Source of the DNA: Pseudoalteromonas luteoviolacea NCIMB 1944
GTDB taxonomy: Bacteria > Pseudomonadota > Gammaproteobacteria > Enterobacterales > Alteromonadaceae
DNA length: 64,000 nt
Assembly: GCF_001625565.1 (NCBI RefSeq)
Contig: NZ_AUXS01000012.1
Coordinates: 84,460 to 148,459 of the forward strand
Reading direction: 5' to 3'
Positions 9,701 through 20,563 of this stretch are shown here, piece by piece; position 1 is the first letter of the stretch; every line of letters starts with the position of its first letter. The translations under genes were made by a program, and so were the position numbers. Under the pieces are notes generated by a model. It saw only the letters and a list, made by a program, of their open reading frames with translations, ran no database searches and had not been told where the DNA came from.

Positions 9701-10600
9701 TGCAATAGCAGTTGGGTGGTTATGCGTTTCAACCTTCATCAAGATTTCAATGTTTTCTTGATTGTAGCTGTACTCACCATCTTTATTTGGGAAGAAACGA
9801 CCCGCTTTAGAACCCTTCATTACCGCTGCATTATCTTTATAAGCAGACAGTACGTTTTCTGGGTGCGTTTCGAATGTGTTCTTAATCATTTTGAACAGCG
9901 ACTTAGGCTGCTCTTCACCGTCGATTGTCCAATCGGCGTTGAAAATCTTGTGACGACAGTGCTCTGAGTTCGCCTGAGCAAACATAAATAGTTCGATGTC
10001 GTTCGGGTTACGGCCTAGTTTTTGGAAGTTTTCAACTAGGTAATCTATTTCGTCGTCTGCCAATGCAAAACCTTGCTCTACGTTTGCAGTAACAAGTGCT
10101 TCACGGCCACCACCTAAAATGTCTACAGATGACATTGGACGAGGCTCTTCAACGCGGAATAACTGACCTGCATCCTCAAGGTTGCTGTGAACTGACTCAG
10201 TCATACGATCATGAAGTAACTTAGCTACATCAGCTAGCTGCTCAGCGCTTAGCTCGCCCTCAACGTAGTATGCAACACCACGCTCAACACGGTGAACTTT
10301 ATCTAGACCACAGTTGTTTGCGATGTCAGTTGCTTTTGAAGCCCATGGAGAAATAGTACCAATGCGAGGCGTCACTAAAATAAGTGCACCCTCAGGCTTG
10401 TGCTCGACGGCGGTAGGCCCATACTTAAGAAGCTTGCTCAGTTTGTCTAACTCTGTCTCTGAGAGCTCAGCAGTTACATCAGCAAAATGCATAAATTCAG
10501 CATATACGCCAGTGACAGGTAACTCTGCATCCGCGCAGCTTTTAAGGATCTTTTGGACTTTAAAATCAGAAAGTGCTGGTGCACCACGTAGGATTAACAT
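6716..10600 (-). CDS. purL: Phosphoribosylformylglycinamidine synthase
   Basis: Large single-chain FGAM synthase (1294 residues, the usual gammaproteobacterial size), fourth step of purine synthesis: FGAR plus glutamine and ATP gives FGAM. Visible in order: N-terminal PurS-like part, synthetase domains with [25 protein letters not shown] and [10 protein letters not shown], and a C-terminal class I glutaminase with the nucleophile in [11 protein letters not shown] and the later HGEGHAEF and [10 protein letters not shown] catalytic residues. It is monocistronic with its own terminator and is divergent from mltF, as in E. coli. No obvious PurR box could be assigned upstream. Confidence 0.98.
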   Translation of the reverse strand: MLILRGAPALSDFKVQKILKSCADAELPVTGVYAEFMHFADVTAELSETELDKLSKLLKYGPTAVEHKPEGALILVTPRIGTISPWASKATDIANNCGLDKVHRVERGVAYYVEGELSAEQLADVAKLLHDRMTESVHSNLEDAGQLFRVEEPRPMSSVDILGGGREALVTANVEQGFALADDEIDYLVENFQKLGRNPNDIELFMFAQANSEHCRHKIFNADWTIDGEEQPKSLFKMIKNTFETHPENVLSAYKDNAAVMKGSKAGRFFPNKDGEYSYNQENIEILMKVETHNHPTAIAPFSGASTGSGGEIRDEGATGRGSKPKAGLVGFTVSNLRIPGFEQPWETNFGKPGRIVDALDIMIDGPLGGAAFNNEFGRPNLLGYFRTYEEKVNSHNGEEVRGYHKPIMLAGGLGNIRTEHVQKGEIPVGAKLVALGGPAMNIGLGGGAASSMASGQSNEDLDFASVQRENPEMERRCQEVIDKCWQLGDENPIAFIHDVGAGGLSNAFPELVDDGGRGGKFQLRNIPNDEPGMAPHEIWCNESQERYVLAVAAEDFDRFEEICKRERAQYAVIGEATEERHLTVADSHFDNNPVDLPLEVLLGKAPKMHRDVESKKVSGEALNTDSIDVLDAAKRLLRLPTIAEKTFLITIGDRTVTGLVARDQMVGPWQVPVANCAVTAAAFDTYHGEAMSMGERTPAALLNYGASARLAVAEALTNIAGANIGGLENIKLSANWMAAAGHPGEDAGLYEAVKAVGEELCPALGLTIPVGKDSMSMKTTWQDDGEDKAVTAPLSLVITAFGRVEDIRKTVTPQLRTDKGDSSLILVDLGAGQNRMGASSLAQVYKQLGDKTPDVDSPELLKGFYNAMQALVADEKLLAYHDRSDGGLFTTVAEMAFAGRTGVTVNLDSLTGSDIETLYNEELGAVIQVRNDDLAAVEAVLADNGIAAISHTIGALNTEDKVIFNRGGETVLANTRTELRTIWAETTYKMQALRDNPECAKQEFDAKFDEKDPGLNVKLSFDLNEDVAAPYIATGAKPKMAILREQGVNSHVEMAAAFNRAGFAAVDVHMSDILEGRLTLEEFKGLVACGGFSYGDVLGAGEGWAKSILFNDMARDQFQTFFERQDTFSLGVCNGCQMLSTLKELIPGTEHWPRFVTNKSERFEARFSLVEVQQSPSVFFQGMAGSRMPIAVSHGEGHAEFANDAAVKAALESGTVAVQYVDNFGQPTTQYPNNPNGSPEGITGITSTDGRATVMMPHPERVFRAVANSWHPDEWKEDSPWMRMFRNARKNIG

Positions 10601-10844
10601 AGATATTTCATCCGGGGTTAGGGATTGAACGATATTTTGGGCCGCTATTATAGTCGAATTGGCGCACAGATTTAACTCAAAATTGTCAATTATCGAAAAA
10701 AACCCACTTCACAAATACATATATACTTGAGAGCATAGAGTTTAAAACGAAAATTTGAATTAATCGTCTTCAAACCTTGATTGTAAACACCCTGTTTTTT
10801 AAGAAAAAACTAACACATAAATCAGGCTCATTAGTGGAAAAGGC
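10601..10844. other. Divergent purL / mltF intergenic region
   Basis: A 244-base AT-rich region that must carry promoters for both genes. TTGAATT and later TATA-like words are present but too many alternatives exist to name a promoter. A run TTTTTTAAGAAAAAA around 10794-10807 forms a short self-complementary element. Confidence 0.35.
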
Positions 10845-12227
10845 ATGATAGAGAACAAGCTACATAGTGTACTAAGTTTATTGATGGCCTTGCTGTTACT
10901 CAGTGGTTGTGACAAAGCTCCACCAAGTCAGCTACAGCAAATAAAAAATAGCAATGTATTGCGAGTTGGGATCTTGGTCGGACCTGCAACCTACTACCAA
11001 GGCCATACTGACGAAGAGGGATTTGAATACGAGCTTGCAGGTATGTTTGCAAAGGAGCTTGGTGTCGAGTTAAAGGTTATTCCTTTTTTCAATCTAGACA
11101 AGCTATTTGAAAACCTTGAACGAGGTGATTTAGACATCGTAGCCTCTGGGATCAGCTATCATTCCAAGCGAACTAAAGCTTTTCGTTTTGGACCTTTTTA
11201 TCGCGAAATTAGTCAAAAACTAGTCTATAAACAGGGTAAAAAACGCCCGCGGCACTATGGTCAATTATCAGGCCCGGTTACAGTGCTGGCTAATAGCCAT
11301 CATTTACTTTCGCTACAAGCAGCCAAAAATGACTACCCCGAATTGCAATGGCAAACCACGCAGGCCCTCGACCAAGAAGAGTTACTCCAAGGAATTTTAG
11401 CTGGCGATATCGACTACACTATTGTCGACTCCCATTCCTTAGCTTTATTCCGTCGATACCACCCCAACCTGAGTATTGCGTTTTCTGTGACAAAATCTGA
11501 CCCAATTGCCTGGGTGATGAAAAGACAAAATGATGACTCACTGTACGCATTGCTATTGCCATTTTTTGCAAATTTACAATCCAATAATCAACTTGCGACT
11601 TTAGAAGAAAAGTATTTTGGCCATGTAGAACAGTTTAATTATGTAAATACCGTCGCATTTGTAGAAGCCAGTAAAGAAGTACTTCCAAAATACGCACCTT
11701 GGTTTATCGAATATGCACAGGCGCAAAATTTGGATTGGCGGTTACTTGCTGCTCTGAGCTACCAAGAGTCCATGTGGAACCCGCGAGCCAAGTCACCTAC
11801 GGGCGTGCGCGGGATCATGATGTTAACGCAAAGTACAGCCAAACGCGTTGGTGTGAAACACCGTCTCAGACCAGAGCAAAACATACGAGGAGGCGCTATA
11901 TACCTCGCCAATTTAATTTCACGGATACCAGAAAGTGTCTCCGAACCGGATAGAACTTGGTTAGCTTTGGCTGCGTATAACGTAGGGATGGGGCATGTTA
12001 GAGATGCATTAAAACTGACAAAACAACAAGGTGGCGATCCCGATAGTTGGGCTGATGTTAAAAAACGACTACCACTACTGACTAAAAAGCGCTACTATCG
12101 AAGCACAAGATATGGATATGCGCGTGGCGATGTTGCTGTACATTATGTCGATAATATACGCCGCTACTTTGACGCTCTAGTCTGGTTGGACGAAAACAGA
12201 GCGCTCCCTTTCAGTTCCGGCATTTAA
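10845..12227 (+). CDS. mltF: Membrane-bound lytic murein transglycosylase F
   Basis: Cleaves peptidoglycan glycan strands with formation of 1,6-anhydro ends. The 460-residue protein has a lipoprotein-type signal with LLSGC (cysteine 22), a solute-binding family 3 domain (about 35-265: VLRVGILVGPATYY, GFEYELAGMFAKELGV, DIVASGISYHSKR) and a C-terminal SLT domain with the catalytic glutamate in ALSYQESMWNPRAKS and the motif GIMMLTQSTA, plus LAAYNVGMGHVRDA. Ribosome site GGAAAAGG precedes the ATG. Its position between purL and tadA matches E. coli. The lipobox suggests lipid anchoring, which should be checked. Confidence 0.95.
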   Translation: MIENKLHSVLSLLMALLLLSGCDKAPPSQLQQIKNSNVLRVGILVGPATYYQGHTDEEGFEYELAGMFAKELGVELKVIPFFNLDKLFENLERGDLDIVASGISYHSKRTKAFRFGPFYREISQKLVYKQGKKRPRHYGQLSGPVTVLANSHHLLSLQAAKNDYPELQWQTTQALDQEELLQGILAGDIDYTIVDSHSLALFRRYHPNLSIAFSVTKSDPIAWVMKRQNDDSLYALLLPFFANLQSNNQLATLEEKYFGHVEQFNYVNTVAFVEASKEVLPKYAPWFIEYAQAQNLDWRLLAALSYQESMWNPRAKSPTGVRGIMMLTQSTAKRVGVKHRLRPEQNIRGGAIYLANLISRIPESVSEPDRTWLALAAYNVGMGHVRDALKLTKQQGGDPDSWADVKKRLPLLTKKRYYRSTRYGYARGDVAVHYVDNIRRYFDALVWLDENRALPFSSGI

Positions 12228-12318
12228 CGGCATCCCAATCTCGTTGTCATAAGCCTGTCACATAAAGCAGGTATTTCTTTCACGCGTAAGTTTTTTCTCT
12301 CACACTAAGGAGGTTCAG

Positions 12319-13055
<737 letters not shown>

Positions 13056-13164
13056 TTACAGAATTATTGCTAAAATTACCAAATTACCATGGCTCACCCA
13101 CATAAAATTAGGCTATAATTCGCCGCTTTTTTTATTTAATGAGCTCAAAACACACGGGTAAAAC

Positions 13165-14469
13165 ATGAAATTTCCGGGACACCGTAGGCATAAGCATTAT
13201 TTTCCGGTGGAAGATAAGGACCCACTTATCAACCACTTAAATGCTGAAGATCGCTTGAAGCGCAATTATATTTGCGGCATCGACCAAATTGTTGTCGACA
13301 TCGAAGCTAAAGTTGACCAAGCTTTTTTGGATGAATTCCACCTCCAGCGTGGTATGTCACAAGTCATAGACAATGATGTCACCAATGCGCTCTATGAGCG
13401 TTTGAAACGTGATGACATGATTGACTACGAATTTGCTGGCGGCACCATTGGCAACACCATGCACAACTATTCAGTGTTAGCTGATGATCGTTCAGTCTTA
13501 TTGGGCGTGATGAGTGAAAGCATTGAAATCGGTAGTTATGCATATAAGTTTTTATGTAATACATCAAGCCGCGTCGATCTTGATCATCTTCAACCCGTCG
13601 CAGGCCCAATTGGCCGCTGCTTCACACTGATAGATGACAGCGGAGAAAGAACCTTTGCGATCAGTGCAGGATTAATGAACTACTTGCGCCCAGAATCGAT
13701 CAGTCAATCACTGATTGAAAATGCGTCGGCTCTTGTTATTAGCGCTTACCTTATGCGTACTAAAGGTGACGAAACAATGACGCAAGCCACCATGCAAGCG
13801 GTGGAGTATGCCAATAAGGCGGGTGTACCAGTAGTCCTGACTTTGGGCACCAAGTTCTTGATAGAGCAAGATCCGCAGTGGTGGGCCGAATTTGTTGAGA
13901 AACACGTCGACATTCTTGCAATGAATGAAGAAGAAGGCGAAGCCATTACAGGCTTTGATGATCCCTTATTGGCCGCAGGTAAAGCACTAGACTGGGTCGA
14001 CTTAGTTATTTGCACCGCTGGGCCAACGGGCTTGTATATGGCAGGTTATGTCGACGATAGTATGAAGCGCGAAACCGAATATCCGCTACTTCCGGGTGCT
14101 ATCCCTGAGTTTAATCGCTATGAGTTTTCTCGCGCAATGCGTAAATCGCACTGTGAAAACCCTGTTCGAGTATATAGTCATACAGCACCGTATATGGGTG
14201 GCCCAGACACCATTAAAAATACCAATGGTGCTGGTGATTGCGCACTTGCCGCGGTACTGCATGATCTTTCAGCGAATGAATACCACCGTTTAAATGTGCC
14301 AAACTCAGCTAAGCACGAACAAGCTGCAATTACCTATTCTTCACTTGCTCAGATCAGCAAATATGCAAACCGCGCAAGCTTTGAAGTCTTGGTCCAACAC
14401 TCTCCTAGACTTTCTAGGGGCTTGCCTGAACGAGAAGACTCACTAGAGCAATCTTACTGGGACAAGTAA
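13165..14469 (+). CDS. gsk: Inosine-guanosine kinase
   Basis: Phosphorylates inosine and guanosine to IMP and GMP in purine salvage. It is 434 residues, the same length as E. coli Gsk. PfkB/ribokinase-family features are visible: EFAGGTIGNTMHNYSVL near the N-terminus (about residues 90-108) and the C-terminal anion-hole and catalytic aspartate motif NTNGAGDCALAAVL (about 353-366). The N-terminal MKFPGHRRHKHYFPV is characteristic of Gsk. It stands alone between divergent tadA and convergent glsA. A GGG-containing weak ribosome site precedes the ATG. Confidence 0.96.
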   Translation: MKFPGHRRHKHYFPVEDKDPLINHLNAEDRLKRNYICGIDQIVVDIEAKVDQAFLDEFHLQRGMSQVIDNDVTNALYERLKRDDMIDYEFAGGTIGNTMHNYSVLADDRSVLLGVMSESIEIGSYAYKFLCNTSSRVDLDHLQPVAGPIGRCFTLIDDSGERTFAISAGLMNYLRPESISQSLIENASALVISAYLMRTKGDETMTQATMQAVEYANKAGVPVVLTLGTKFLIEQDPQWWAEFVEKHVDILAMNEEEGEAITGFDDPLLAAGKALDWVDLVICTAGPTGLYMAGYVDDSMKRETEYPLLPGAIPEFNRYEFSRAMRKSHCENPVRVYSHTAPYMGGPDTIKNTNGAGDCALAAVLHDLSANEYHRLNVPNSAKHEQAAITYSSLAQISKYANRASFEVLVQHSPRLSRGLPEREDSLEQSYWDK

Positions 14470-14480
14470 ACAAATAGTCT

Positions 14481-14501
14481 TGCGCACACTATTTGTGCGC
14501 A
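14481..14501. terminator. Hairpin between convergent gsk and glsA
   Basis: Perfect 8-bp stem TGCGCACA, loop CTATT, TGTGCGCA, placed in the 44 bases between two converging stop codons. No T-run, so it is a weak bidirectional terminator candidate. Confidence 0.5.
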
Positions 14502-14513
14502 CAATATGCCGCG

Positions 14514-15431
14514 CTAGAAAATCGCTGTTCCGAGCTCTTCAGCAAGAAACTCTAGCGCAGCAATACCTGCCACTGAATTGCCCACTTTATCCAGCCCAGG
14601 TGACCAGACTGCAATAGTAAACCGGCCCGGAACAACTGCAATAATTGCACCTGACACACCGGATTTACCAGGCATCCCAACACGATATCCAAAGTCGCCA
14701 GCAGCATCATACAAACCACTGGTAAATAACAGGGAGTTAAGTTGCTTGATTTGCTTTGCCGGTAATACTTGTTGCTGGCTTTGTGTACATACACCACCAT
14801 TCGATAGGTAGGAGAAACACTTTGCCAATTCCGACACATTCAGCTCAATTGCGCAAAAGTTAAAATATGACCACAACACCTCTTCGACTTCGTTATTAAA
14901 ATTGCCAAAAGATTTCATTAAATACGCCATCGCCGCATTTCGATAACGGTGTTCATACTCGGACTGTGCAACGACTTTATTTACACCCAGTTTAGGGTTT
15001 CCAGTTTGCAATCGATAACTTTCTAGCATGGTATGGATTGGCGCACTCAGACGTGAGTATAGGGCGTCACAAGTAACAATTGCACCTGCATTGATAAAAG
15101 GGTTTCTCGGTATGCCATTTTCAAACTCTAACTGAGTCAATGAATTGAAAGCAGTGCCTGAGGGCTCTTTCCCTACTCGTTGCCATAAATCATCGCCATA
15201 GCGTTGCAACGCTAAGGTCAAAGTCATTACTTTTGATACTGACTGCACGGTAAATTTGGCATCACAAGCGCCCGCACTGTATGTCTCACCCGTTTGCGTT
15301 TGAATTGCTATCGCGAACTGACCTAATTGCTGTTCAGCTAACGCTGGAATGTAATCCGCTACTTTGCCATGGTGTAATATCGGCTGAACATGTTGCACAG
15401 TGCGTTCTAGAATTGATTGATAGTCTGTCAT
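14514..15431 (-). CDS. glsA: Glutaminase
   Basis: Hydrolyses glutamine to glutamate and ammonia in the cytoplasm. It belongs to the serine-dependent beta-lactamase-like glutaminase family: the catalytic pair is in FTVQSVSKVMTLTLA (Ser64 and Lys67 from the chosen start), with INAGAIV and the C-terminal GMPGKSGVSGAIIAVVPG motif. I chose the ATG at 15431 because it gives 305 residues, the normal family length, and because the 13 preceding codons (cysteine-rich) are atypical. No clear ribosome site supports either start. It is flanked by hairpins on both sides and is probably transcribed alone. Confidence 0.95.
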   Translation of the reverse strand: MTDYQSILERTVQHVQPILHHGKVADYIPALAEQQLGQFAIAIQTQTGETYSAGACDAKFTVQSVSKVMTLTLALQRYGDDLWQRVGKEPSGTAFNSLTQLEFENGIPRNPFINAGAIVTCDALYSRLSAPIHTMLESYRLQTGNPKLGVNKVVAQSEYEHRYRNAAMAYLMKSFGNFNNEVEEVLWSYFNFCAIELNVSELAKCFSYLSNGGVCTQSQQQVLPAKQIKQLNSLLFTSGLYDAAGDFGYRVGMPGKSGVSGAIIAVVPGRFTIAVWSPGLDKVGNSVAGIAALEFLAEELGTAIF

Positions 15432-15490
15432 ACAAAAAATGCATAAATCACAATGTGCGGAGTGTAACAAAAGCGCTGAATCGCGGCCAT

Positions 15491-15530
15491 AAAAAAGCCG
15501 CCGAAAACCAAGCTTTCGGCGGCTTTTAAA
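15491..15530 (-). terminator. Rho-independent terminator of the phosphoribosyltransferase gene
   Basis: A 14-bp perfect stem (AAAAGCCGCCGAAA / TTTCGGCGGCTTTT) with a 7-base loop and a T-run on the minus-strand side, 14 bases after the stop of the minus-strand gene. The symmetric A/T flanks may let it act both ways, but no gene ends here on the plus strand. Confidence 0.9.
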
Positions 15531-15543
15531 TTACTAGCAACAG

Positions 15544-16107
15544 TTACTTTGCAAATAGTTCTTTGATATTTGCCAGATCTGATTTACCTGCAATCAATTC
15601 ATCCGGCGTAAGCCCAGATAATTCATGCGGGAATACCAACCACTCATCAGACTCATGGATGTAGTAATCTGGTGTCATTGGCACTTTTTTGTTGGTTGGC
15701 TTGTAATAAGGACAGGCAACACGAATGTCTTTTGGTAGATTAAGACGCATTAACTCTTCTAGCTTCTCCCTTAATGCGTAAATACTACGGCCTGAATCAA
15801 ACACGTCATCGACAATCAACAATGAATCACCTGCGTTCGCATTTTCAATGATGTAGTGAAGGCCGTGCACCTTAATTTCTTTCGATTGTTTACCGATGCC
15901 ATAATAAGACGACGTACGCACTGCGATATGATCCGTCTCTATGCCCTTGTAGTCATAGTACTCTTGCACAGCAATGCCGATTGGCGCACCACCTCGCCAA
16001 ATACCGATGATAAAATCTGGACGAAACCCATCTTCATAAACTTGAGCAGCCAGACGGAATGAATCCTCTAAAAGCTGTTGCGCTGTGATATAGCACTTAT
16101 CAGACAT
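15544..16107 (-). CDS. Hypoxanthine/guanine-type phosphoribosyltransferase
   Basis: A 187-residue type I phosphoribosyltransferase, likely salvaging a purine base with PRPP. The PRPP-binding motif LLIVDDVFDSGRSIYAL lies at about residues 96-112; upstream are GIWRGGAPIG (the PPi loop region) and the flexible-loop candidate RTSSYYGIGKQSKEI. The C-terminal part DYYIHESDEWLVFPHEL is typical of the Vibrio/Alteromonadales proteins annotated as hypoxanthine phosphoribosyltransferase rather than of E. coli Hpt. Substrate preference (hypoxanthine, guanine or xanthine) cannot be read from the sequence. It ends in a strong terminator. Confidence 0.85.
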   Translation of the reverse strand: MSDKCYITAQQLLEDSFRLAAQVYEDGFRPDFIIGIWRGGAPIGIAVQEYYDYKGIETDHIAVRTSSYYGIGKQSKEIKVHGLHYIIENANAGDSLLIVDDVFDSGRSIYALREKLEELMRLNLPKDIRVACPYYKPTNKKVPMTPDYYIHESDEWLVFPHELSGLTPDELIAGKSDLANIKELFAK

Positions 16108-16294
16108 ATAAACCCCGTATTGTCAGTGCGAGTGCCACCTCGCTAGGTGTCACTCTGAACAAGAATAACTTATAACCGTGTATTCTAGCTGAGTCGGATA
16201 GAAATTGCTTGCGGTACATCAGGGTTTTTTACTGCATAATGACAGAAAAAAGATCACTTAATGAAGAATACAGCAAAGAATTACACAGAGGACT

Positions 16295-16327
16295 AGCTGG
16301 TGAGCGGGGCTTGCCCGCTCACCAGCT
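16295..16327. terminator. Strong hairpin after parC without a T-run
   Basis: Perfect 14-bp stem AGCTGGTGAGCGGG / CCCGCTCACCAGCT with loop GCTTG, just beyond the parC stop. It lacks a T-run on the minus strand, so it may be a transcript-stabilising 3' hairpin or a factor-dependent end. Confidence 0.55.
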
Positions 16328-16332
16328 GGGGG

Positions 16333-18621
16333 CTACTCTTGAATATCGACTTCAATATCGTCTTGTTCGATTAATTCAATTTCAAAGTTATCAACACGTT
16401 GCAGACCTCTCGGTAACTTATTACCACGCCTGCCTCGCTCACCAGAATAATGCTCCAGATCTGCGCTCTTCAAAGTTAACTTGCGCTTGCCGGCATAGAG
16501 CGTCACCGCTCTCCCTTCAGGCACCACAGCCAGTACTTTGACAAACTCTTCTCTAGATTGCACTTTCGCACTTGGAATAGAAATAATCTTGTTCCCTTTA
16601 CCCTTAGCAAGTTTCGGTAAATCCCTGAGTGGGAATAACAGCATACGTCCTTCATTGGAAATAGCCATACAGCGATCTGTCGCTACATCGTTCACCGAAA
16701 TAGGCGCGATTAACTCCGCCCCTTTAGGAATGCTTACGAGTGCTTTACCATTTTTGTTCTTACTAACTAAGTCGTTAAATTCCGCGATAAACCCGTAACC
16801 TGCATCCGTTGCCATCAGATATAACTCTTGCTCTTCTCCCATCACCACGTGCTCAAAGTTCACACCTGCTGCAAGGTTAAAGCGGCCTGTCATCGGCTCA
16901 CCCTGGCTTCTAGCTGAAGGCAAACTATGTGCGTCTGTGGCAAATGCTCGGCCAGAGCTATCAAGGAAAACCGCAGGCTGATTACTTTTCCCTTTGGCTG
17001 ATGCTTTATATTCATCTCCCGAGCGGTAATTCAAACCCTCCGCATCAATCTCATGGCCTTTGGCAAAGCGTGCCCATCCTTTTTCGGATAACACCACCGT
17101 CACAGCCTCAGATGGGATCAAATCTTTTTCACTGAGCGCTTTAGCTTCTTGGCGTTCAATCACCGGAGAACGTCTTTCATCACCATAAAGTTCCGCCGCT
17201 TCTTGAATCTCTTTTTTCATCAAAGTCGACATACGACGTTCTGAGCCAAGAGTCAGTTCAAGCTTGTCACGCTCTTTGCTTAATTCGTCCTGCTCACCAC
17301 GGATCTTCATCTCTTCCAACTTGGCAAGATGACGAAGTTTCAGATCTAAAATGGCTTCGGCTTGAGTTTCGGATAAACCAAATCGCTTGATTAACTCAGC
17401 TTTTGGATCATCTTCATTTCTGATAATTTCTATCACTTCATCGATATTCAAAAAGGCTATCATCAAACCTTCTAGAATATGTAAACGTGCCAACACCTTA
17501 TCTAATCGATACTGCAATCGTCTACGTACCGTTTCACGGCGGAAAATCAGCCATTCAGACAAAATCTGCTGTAGATCTTTAACCTGAGGACGACCATCAA
17601 GTCCGATCATATTGAGATTAACCCGGTAATTTTTCTCAAGATCTGTGGTAGCAAACAAGTGTGCCATTAACGGTTCTGATTTAACTCGATTGGAACGCGG
17701 AACGACCACAATGCGAGTTGGGTTTTCATGGTCTGATTCATCGCGCAGATCCGCAACCATTGGCAGTTTTTTCGCGGTCATTTGCGCAGCGATTTGCTCT
17801 AACACTTTGGCACCCGATGTTTGGTGCGGCAAAGCTGTGATAACAATTTCACCTTGCTCTTCATGAAACACCGCACGCATCTTAATCGAGCCGCGACCGG
17901 TTGTGTAAATCTTGCGGATATCATCTTTAGGCGTGATGATCTCAGCTTCTGTTGGGTAGTCTGGTGCTTGAACGACTTCGAGTAACTCCTCTAACGTCGT
18001 TTTTGGCTTATCCAACAGCATACAACATGCAGAGGCCAATTCGTTGACATTATGTGGTGGAATATCGGTCGCCATACCGACTGCGATACCGGTAACACCA
18101 TTGAGTAGAATGTGTGGCAGGCGCGCAGGCAGAACCTCAGGCTCTTTCATGGTACCGTCAAAGTTTGGAACCCAATCAACCGTGCCTTGGCCAAGCTCTT
18201 TTAAAAGTACTTCTGAAAATTTAGATAAGCGCGCTTCGGTATAACGCATTGCAGCAAACGATTTGGGATCATCCGCAGCACCCCAGTTACCCTGTCCATC
18301 AACCAAGGGGTAACGATAAGAAAATGGCTGTGCCATTAGTACCATCGCTTCATAACAAGCGCTGTCACCGTGCGGGTGATATTTACCTAATACATCACCG
18401 ACCGTACGGGCTGATTTTTTATATTTTGCGGCCGCAGATAAACCCAGCTCACTCATTGCATAGACAATGCGTCGCTGGACAGGCTTTAAGCCATCACCAA
18501 TATGTGGCAAGGCCCTATCCATGATCACATACATGGAATAATTTAAGTAGGCGTCTTCGGTAAAGCGCCCCATTGGTAATTGTTCTATGCCCTGTAAAGA
18601 GAGGGCCTGTGGATCAGTCAT
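16333..18621 (-). CDS. parC: DNA topoisomerase IV subunit A
   Basis: Breakage-reunion subunit of topoisomerase IV, which decatenates replicated chromosomes together with ParE. The 762 residues show the winged-helix/DNA gate with [16 protein letters not shown] and the active tyrosine in [11 protein letters not shown] (Tyr127), a coiled-coil arm, and a C-terminal domain with GRGSIKMRA and later beta-propeller-like repeats. The quinolone-resistance positions carry serine (87) and glutamate (91), the wild-type pattern equivalent to E. coli Ser80 and Glu84. It lies 18 bases after parE in the same direction, an operon-like layout. Confidence 0.98.
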   Translation of the reverse strand: MTDPQALSLQGIEQLPMGRFTEDAYLNYSMYVIMDRALPHIGDGLKPVQRRIVYAMSELGLSAAAKYKKSARTVGDVLGKYHPHGDSACYEAMVLMAQPFSYRYPLVDGQGNWGAADDPKSFAAMRYTEARLSKFSEVLLKELGQGTVDWVPNFDGTMKEPEVLPARLPHILLNGVTGIAVGMATDIPPHNVNELASACCMLLDKPKTTLEELLEVVQAPDYPTEAEIITPKDDIRKIYTTGRGSIKMRAVFHEEQGEIVITALPHQTSGAKVLEQIAAQMTAKKLPMVADLRDESDHENPTRIVVVPRSNRVKSEPLMAHLFATTDLEKNYRVNLNMIGLDGRPQVKDLQQILSEWLIFRRETVRRRLQYRLDKVLARLHILEGLMIAFLNIDEVIEIIRNEDDPKAELIKRFGLSETQAEAILDLKLRHLAKLEEMKIRGEQDELSKERDKLELTLGSERRMSTLMKKEIQEAAELYGDERRSPVIERQEAKALSEKDLIPSEAVTVVLSEKGWARFAKGHEIDAEGLNYRSGDEYKASAKGKSNQPAVFLDSSGRAFATDAHSLPSARSQGEPMTGRFNLAAGVNFEHVVMGEEQELYLMATDAGYGFIAEFNDLVSKNKNGKALVSIPKGAELIAPISVNDVATDRCMAISNEGRMLLFPLRDLPKLAKGKGNKIISIPSAKVQSREEFVKVLAVVPEGRAVTLYAGKRKLTLKSADLEHYSGERGRRGNKLPRGLQRVDNFEIELIEQDDIEVDIQE

Positions 18622-18639
18622 GACACACCTTACTTCTTG

Positions 18640-20529
18640 TTATACCTCGGCTTTATCGCCATGTTGCTCTAACCAAGCCTTTCTATCACCAGAACGTTTT
18701 TTCGCTAACAGCATGTCCATCATCTCTAGTGTTTGCTCTTGCTCATCCAATGTTAGCTGTACTAAACGTCGTGTATTAGGGTCCATTGTCGTTTCCCGTA
18801 ACTGCATTGGGTTCATTTCGCCTAACCCTTTGAAACGCTGTACATTAACTTTTCCGCGCTTTTTCTCAGCTTCTATCCGATCCAAAATGCCACGCTTTTC
18901 GTCTTCATCAAGGGCATAAAAAACTTCTTTACCGACATCAATCCTAAATAGTGGCGGCATAGCAACATAAACATGACCAGCTTTAACTAACGTGGGGAAA
19001 TGTTTTACAAACAAAGCACACAATAACGTCGCGATGTGAAGACCATCAGAATCAGCATCCGCAAGAATACACACTTTTCCGTATCGCAGTGTCGATAAAT
19101 CGCTTGAATCTGGGTCTATACCTAGTGCCACTGAGATATCATGCACTTCTTGTGACGCAAGGATCTGCCCAGAGTCCACTTCCCATGTATTCAAAATTTT
19201 ACCACGTAGCGGCATGATCGCTTGAAACTCGCGATCTCGAGCCTGCTTAGCAGAGCCGCCCGCTGAGTCACCCTCAACAAGGAATATCTCAGAACGCTCT
19301 GTTTCACTGCCCGAGCAATCTGTTAATTTTCCAGGCAAGGCCGGGCCACTGGTGACTTTCTTGCGCACCACTTTTTTTGCTGCTCGGAGTCGTTTTTGTG
19401 CATTGCTGATACAAAGCTCAGCCAACAACTCGGCAGTCTCTGTATGTTCGTTTAACCATAAACTAAACGCATCTTTCACGATGCCAGAGACAAACGTTGC
19501 ACAAGAGCGTGATGATAATTTCTCTTTGGTTTGACCAGCAAATTGTGGGTCTTGCATTTTTACAGATAAAACATAACTACATTTATCCCAAACATCATCA
19601 GGCGTAAGCTTCACGCCTCTTGGCAATAAGTTGCGGAATTCGCAAAACTCGCGCATCGCCTCAAGTAGACCTTGCCTTAAACCGTTTACATGGGTGCCGC
19701 CTTGTGCTGTTGGGATCAAGTTTACATAACTTTCAGCAATCGACTCGCCACCTTCAGGCAGCCAGTGCAAAGCCCAGTCGACCCCTTCCGTTGAACCACT
19801 AAAGCTCCCGGTAAAAGGTGATTTAGGGAGAACTTCCAAATCCTTAGCACTGTCACTTAGATAATCTTCTAGGCCAGATTCGTAGTGCCACTCTTGGGTT
19901 TCTTTGGTTTGCTTGTTAATAAAGCGAATGCGCAAGCCAGGGCAAAGTACAGCCTTAGCTTTGAGCAAATGATTGAGCTTAGTCAGTGAAAAGTTAGCTG
20001 AGTCGAAATAGCTTGCATCAGGCCAAAACTGAACAGACGTTCCGGTATTGCGTTTGCCAACACTGCCCGTTACTTCCAAGTCTTGTACTTTATCACCGTT
20101 TTCAAAGGCTATTTCATATTGCTGAGCATCGCGCTTAACCGTTACTTCTACCCGTGTAGATAACGCGTTTACCACTGAAATACCGACACCATGCAAACCG
20201 CCCGAAAACTGGTAATTTTTATTTGAAAATTTACCACCTGCGTGCAGCTTAGTCAGGATCAATTCGACACCAGGGATCCCCTCTTCAGGGTGAACATCCA
20301 CTGGCATGCCTCGACCATCATCAATCACTTGCAATGAGTTGTCTTCATGCAAAATAACGTCGATCTTACTCGCATGCCCAGCTAGCGCTTCATCCACACT
20401 GTTATCAATAACCTCTTGACCCAAGTGGTTGGGCCGGGTGGTGTCTGTGTACATCCCAGGACGGCGTTTCACCGGCTCTAAGCCATTCAACACCTCAATG
20501 GCTTCTGCGTTATAATTTTGCTGACTCAT
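18640..20529 (-). CDS. parE: DNA topoisomerase IV subunit B
   Basis: ATPase subunit of topoisomerase IV. The GHKL ATPase domain shows EVIDNSVDEALAGHA, VIDDGRGMPVDVHPEEG and the glycine-rich FSGGLHGVGISVVNAL; the TOPRIM domain shows LVEGDSAGGSAKQARDREFQAIMPLRGKILN and DADSDGLHIATLL. It has 629 residues as usual. It follows the yqiA gene by 34 bases, so the run nudF-DUF1249-cpdA-yqiA-parE-parC could be one long transcription unit, matching the enterobacterial order. Confidence 0.98.
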   Translation of the reverse strand: MSQQNYNAEAIEVLNGLEPVKRRPGMYTDTTRPNHLGQEVIDNSVDEALAGHASKIDVILHEDNSLQVIDDGRGMPVDVHPEEGIPGVELILTKLHAGGKFSNKNYQFSGGLHGVGISVVNALSTRVEVTVKRDAQQYEIAFENGDKVQDLEVTGSVGKRNTGTSVQFWPDASYFDSANFSLTKLNHLLKAKAVLCPGLRIRFINKQTKETQEWHYESGLEDYLSDSAKDLEVLPKSPFTGSFSGSTEGVDWALHWLPEGGESIAESYVNLIPTAQGGTHVNGLRQGLLEAMREFCEFRNLLPRGVKLTPDDVWDKCSYVLSVKMQDPQFAGQTKEKLSSRSCATFVSGIVKDAFSLWLNEHTETAELLAELCISNAQKRLRAAKKVVRKKVTSGPALPGKLTDCSGSETERSEIFLVEGDSAGGSAKQARDREFQAIMPLRGKILNTWEVDSGQILASQEVHDISVALGIDPDSSDLSTLRYGKVCILADADSDGLHIATLLCALFVKHFPTLVKAGHVYVAMPPLFRIDVGKEVFYALDEDEKRGILDRIEAEKKRGKVNVQRFKGLGEMNPMQLRETTMDPNTRRLVQLTLDEQEQTLEMMDMLLAKKRSGDRKAWLEQHGDKAEV

Positions 20530-20563
20530 AAATGCTACTGACTAATTTTTAGTTCTAACTGTT

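Noticed and set aside
16209..16541. 110-codon plus-strand frame across the hairpin and the parC end
   Set aside because: It overlaps the well-supported parC gene on the other strand and has no family features.
18587..18919. 110-codon plus-strand frame over the parE 3' end
   Set aside because: Antisense shadow of parE.
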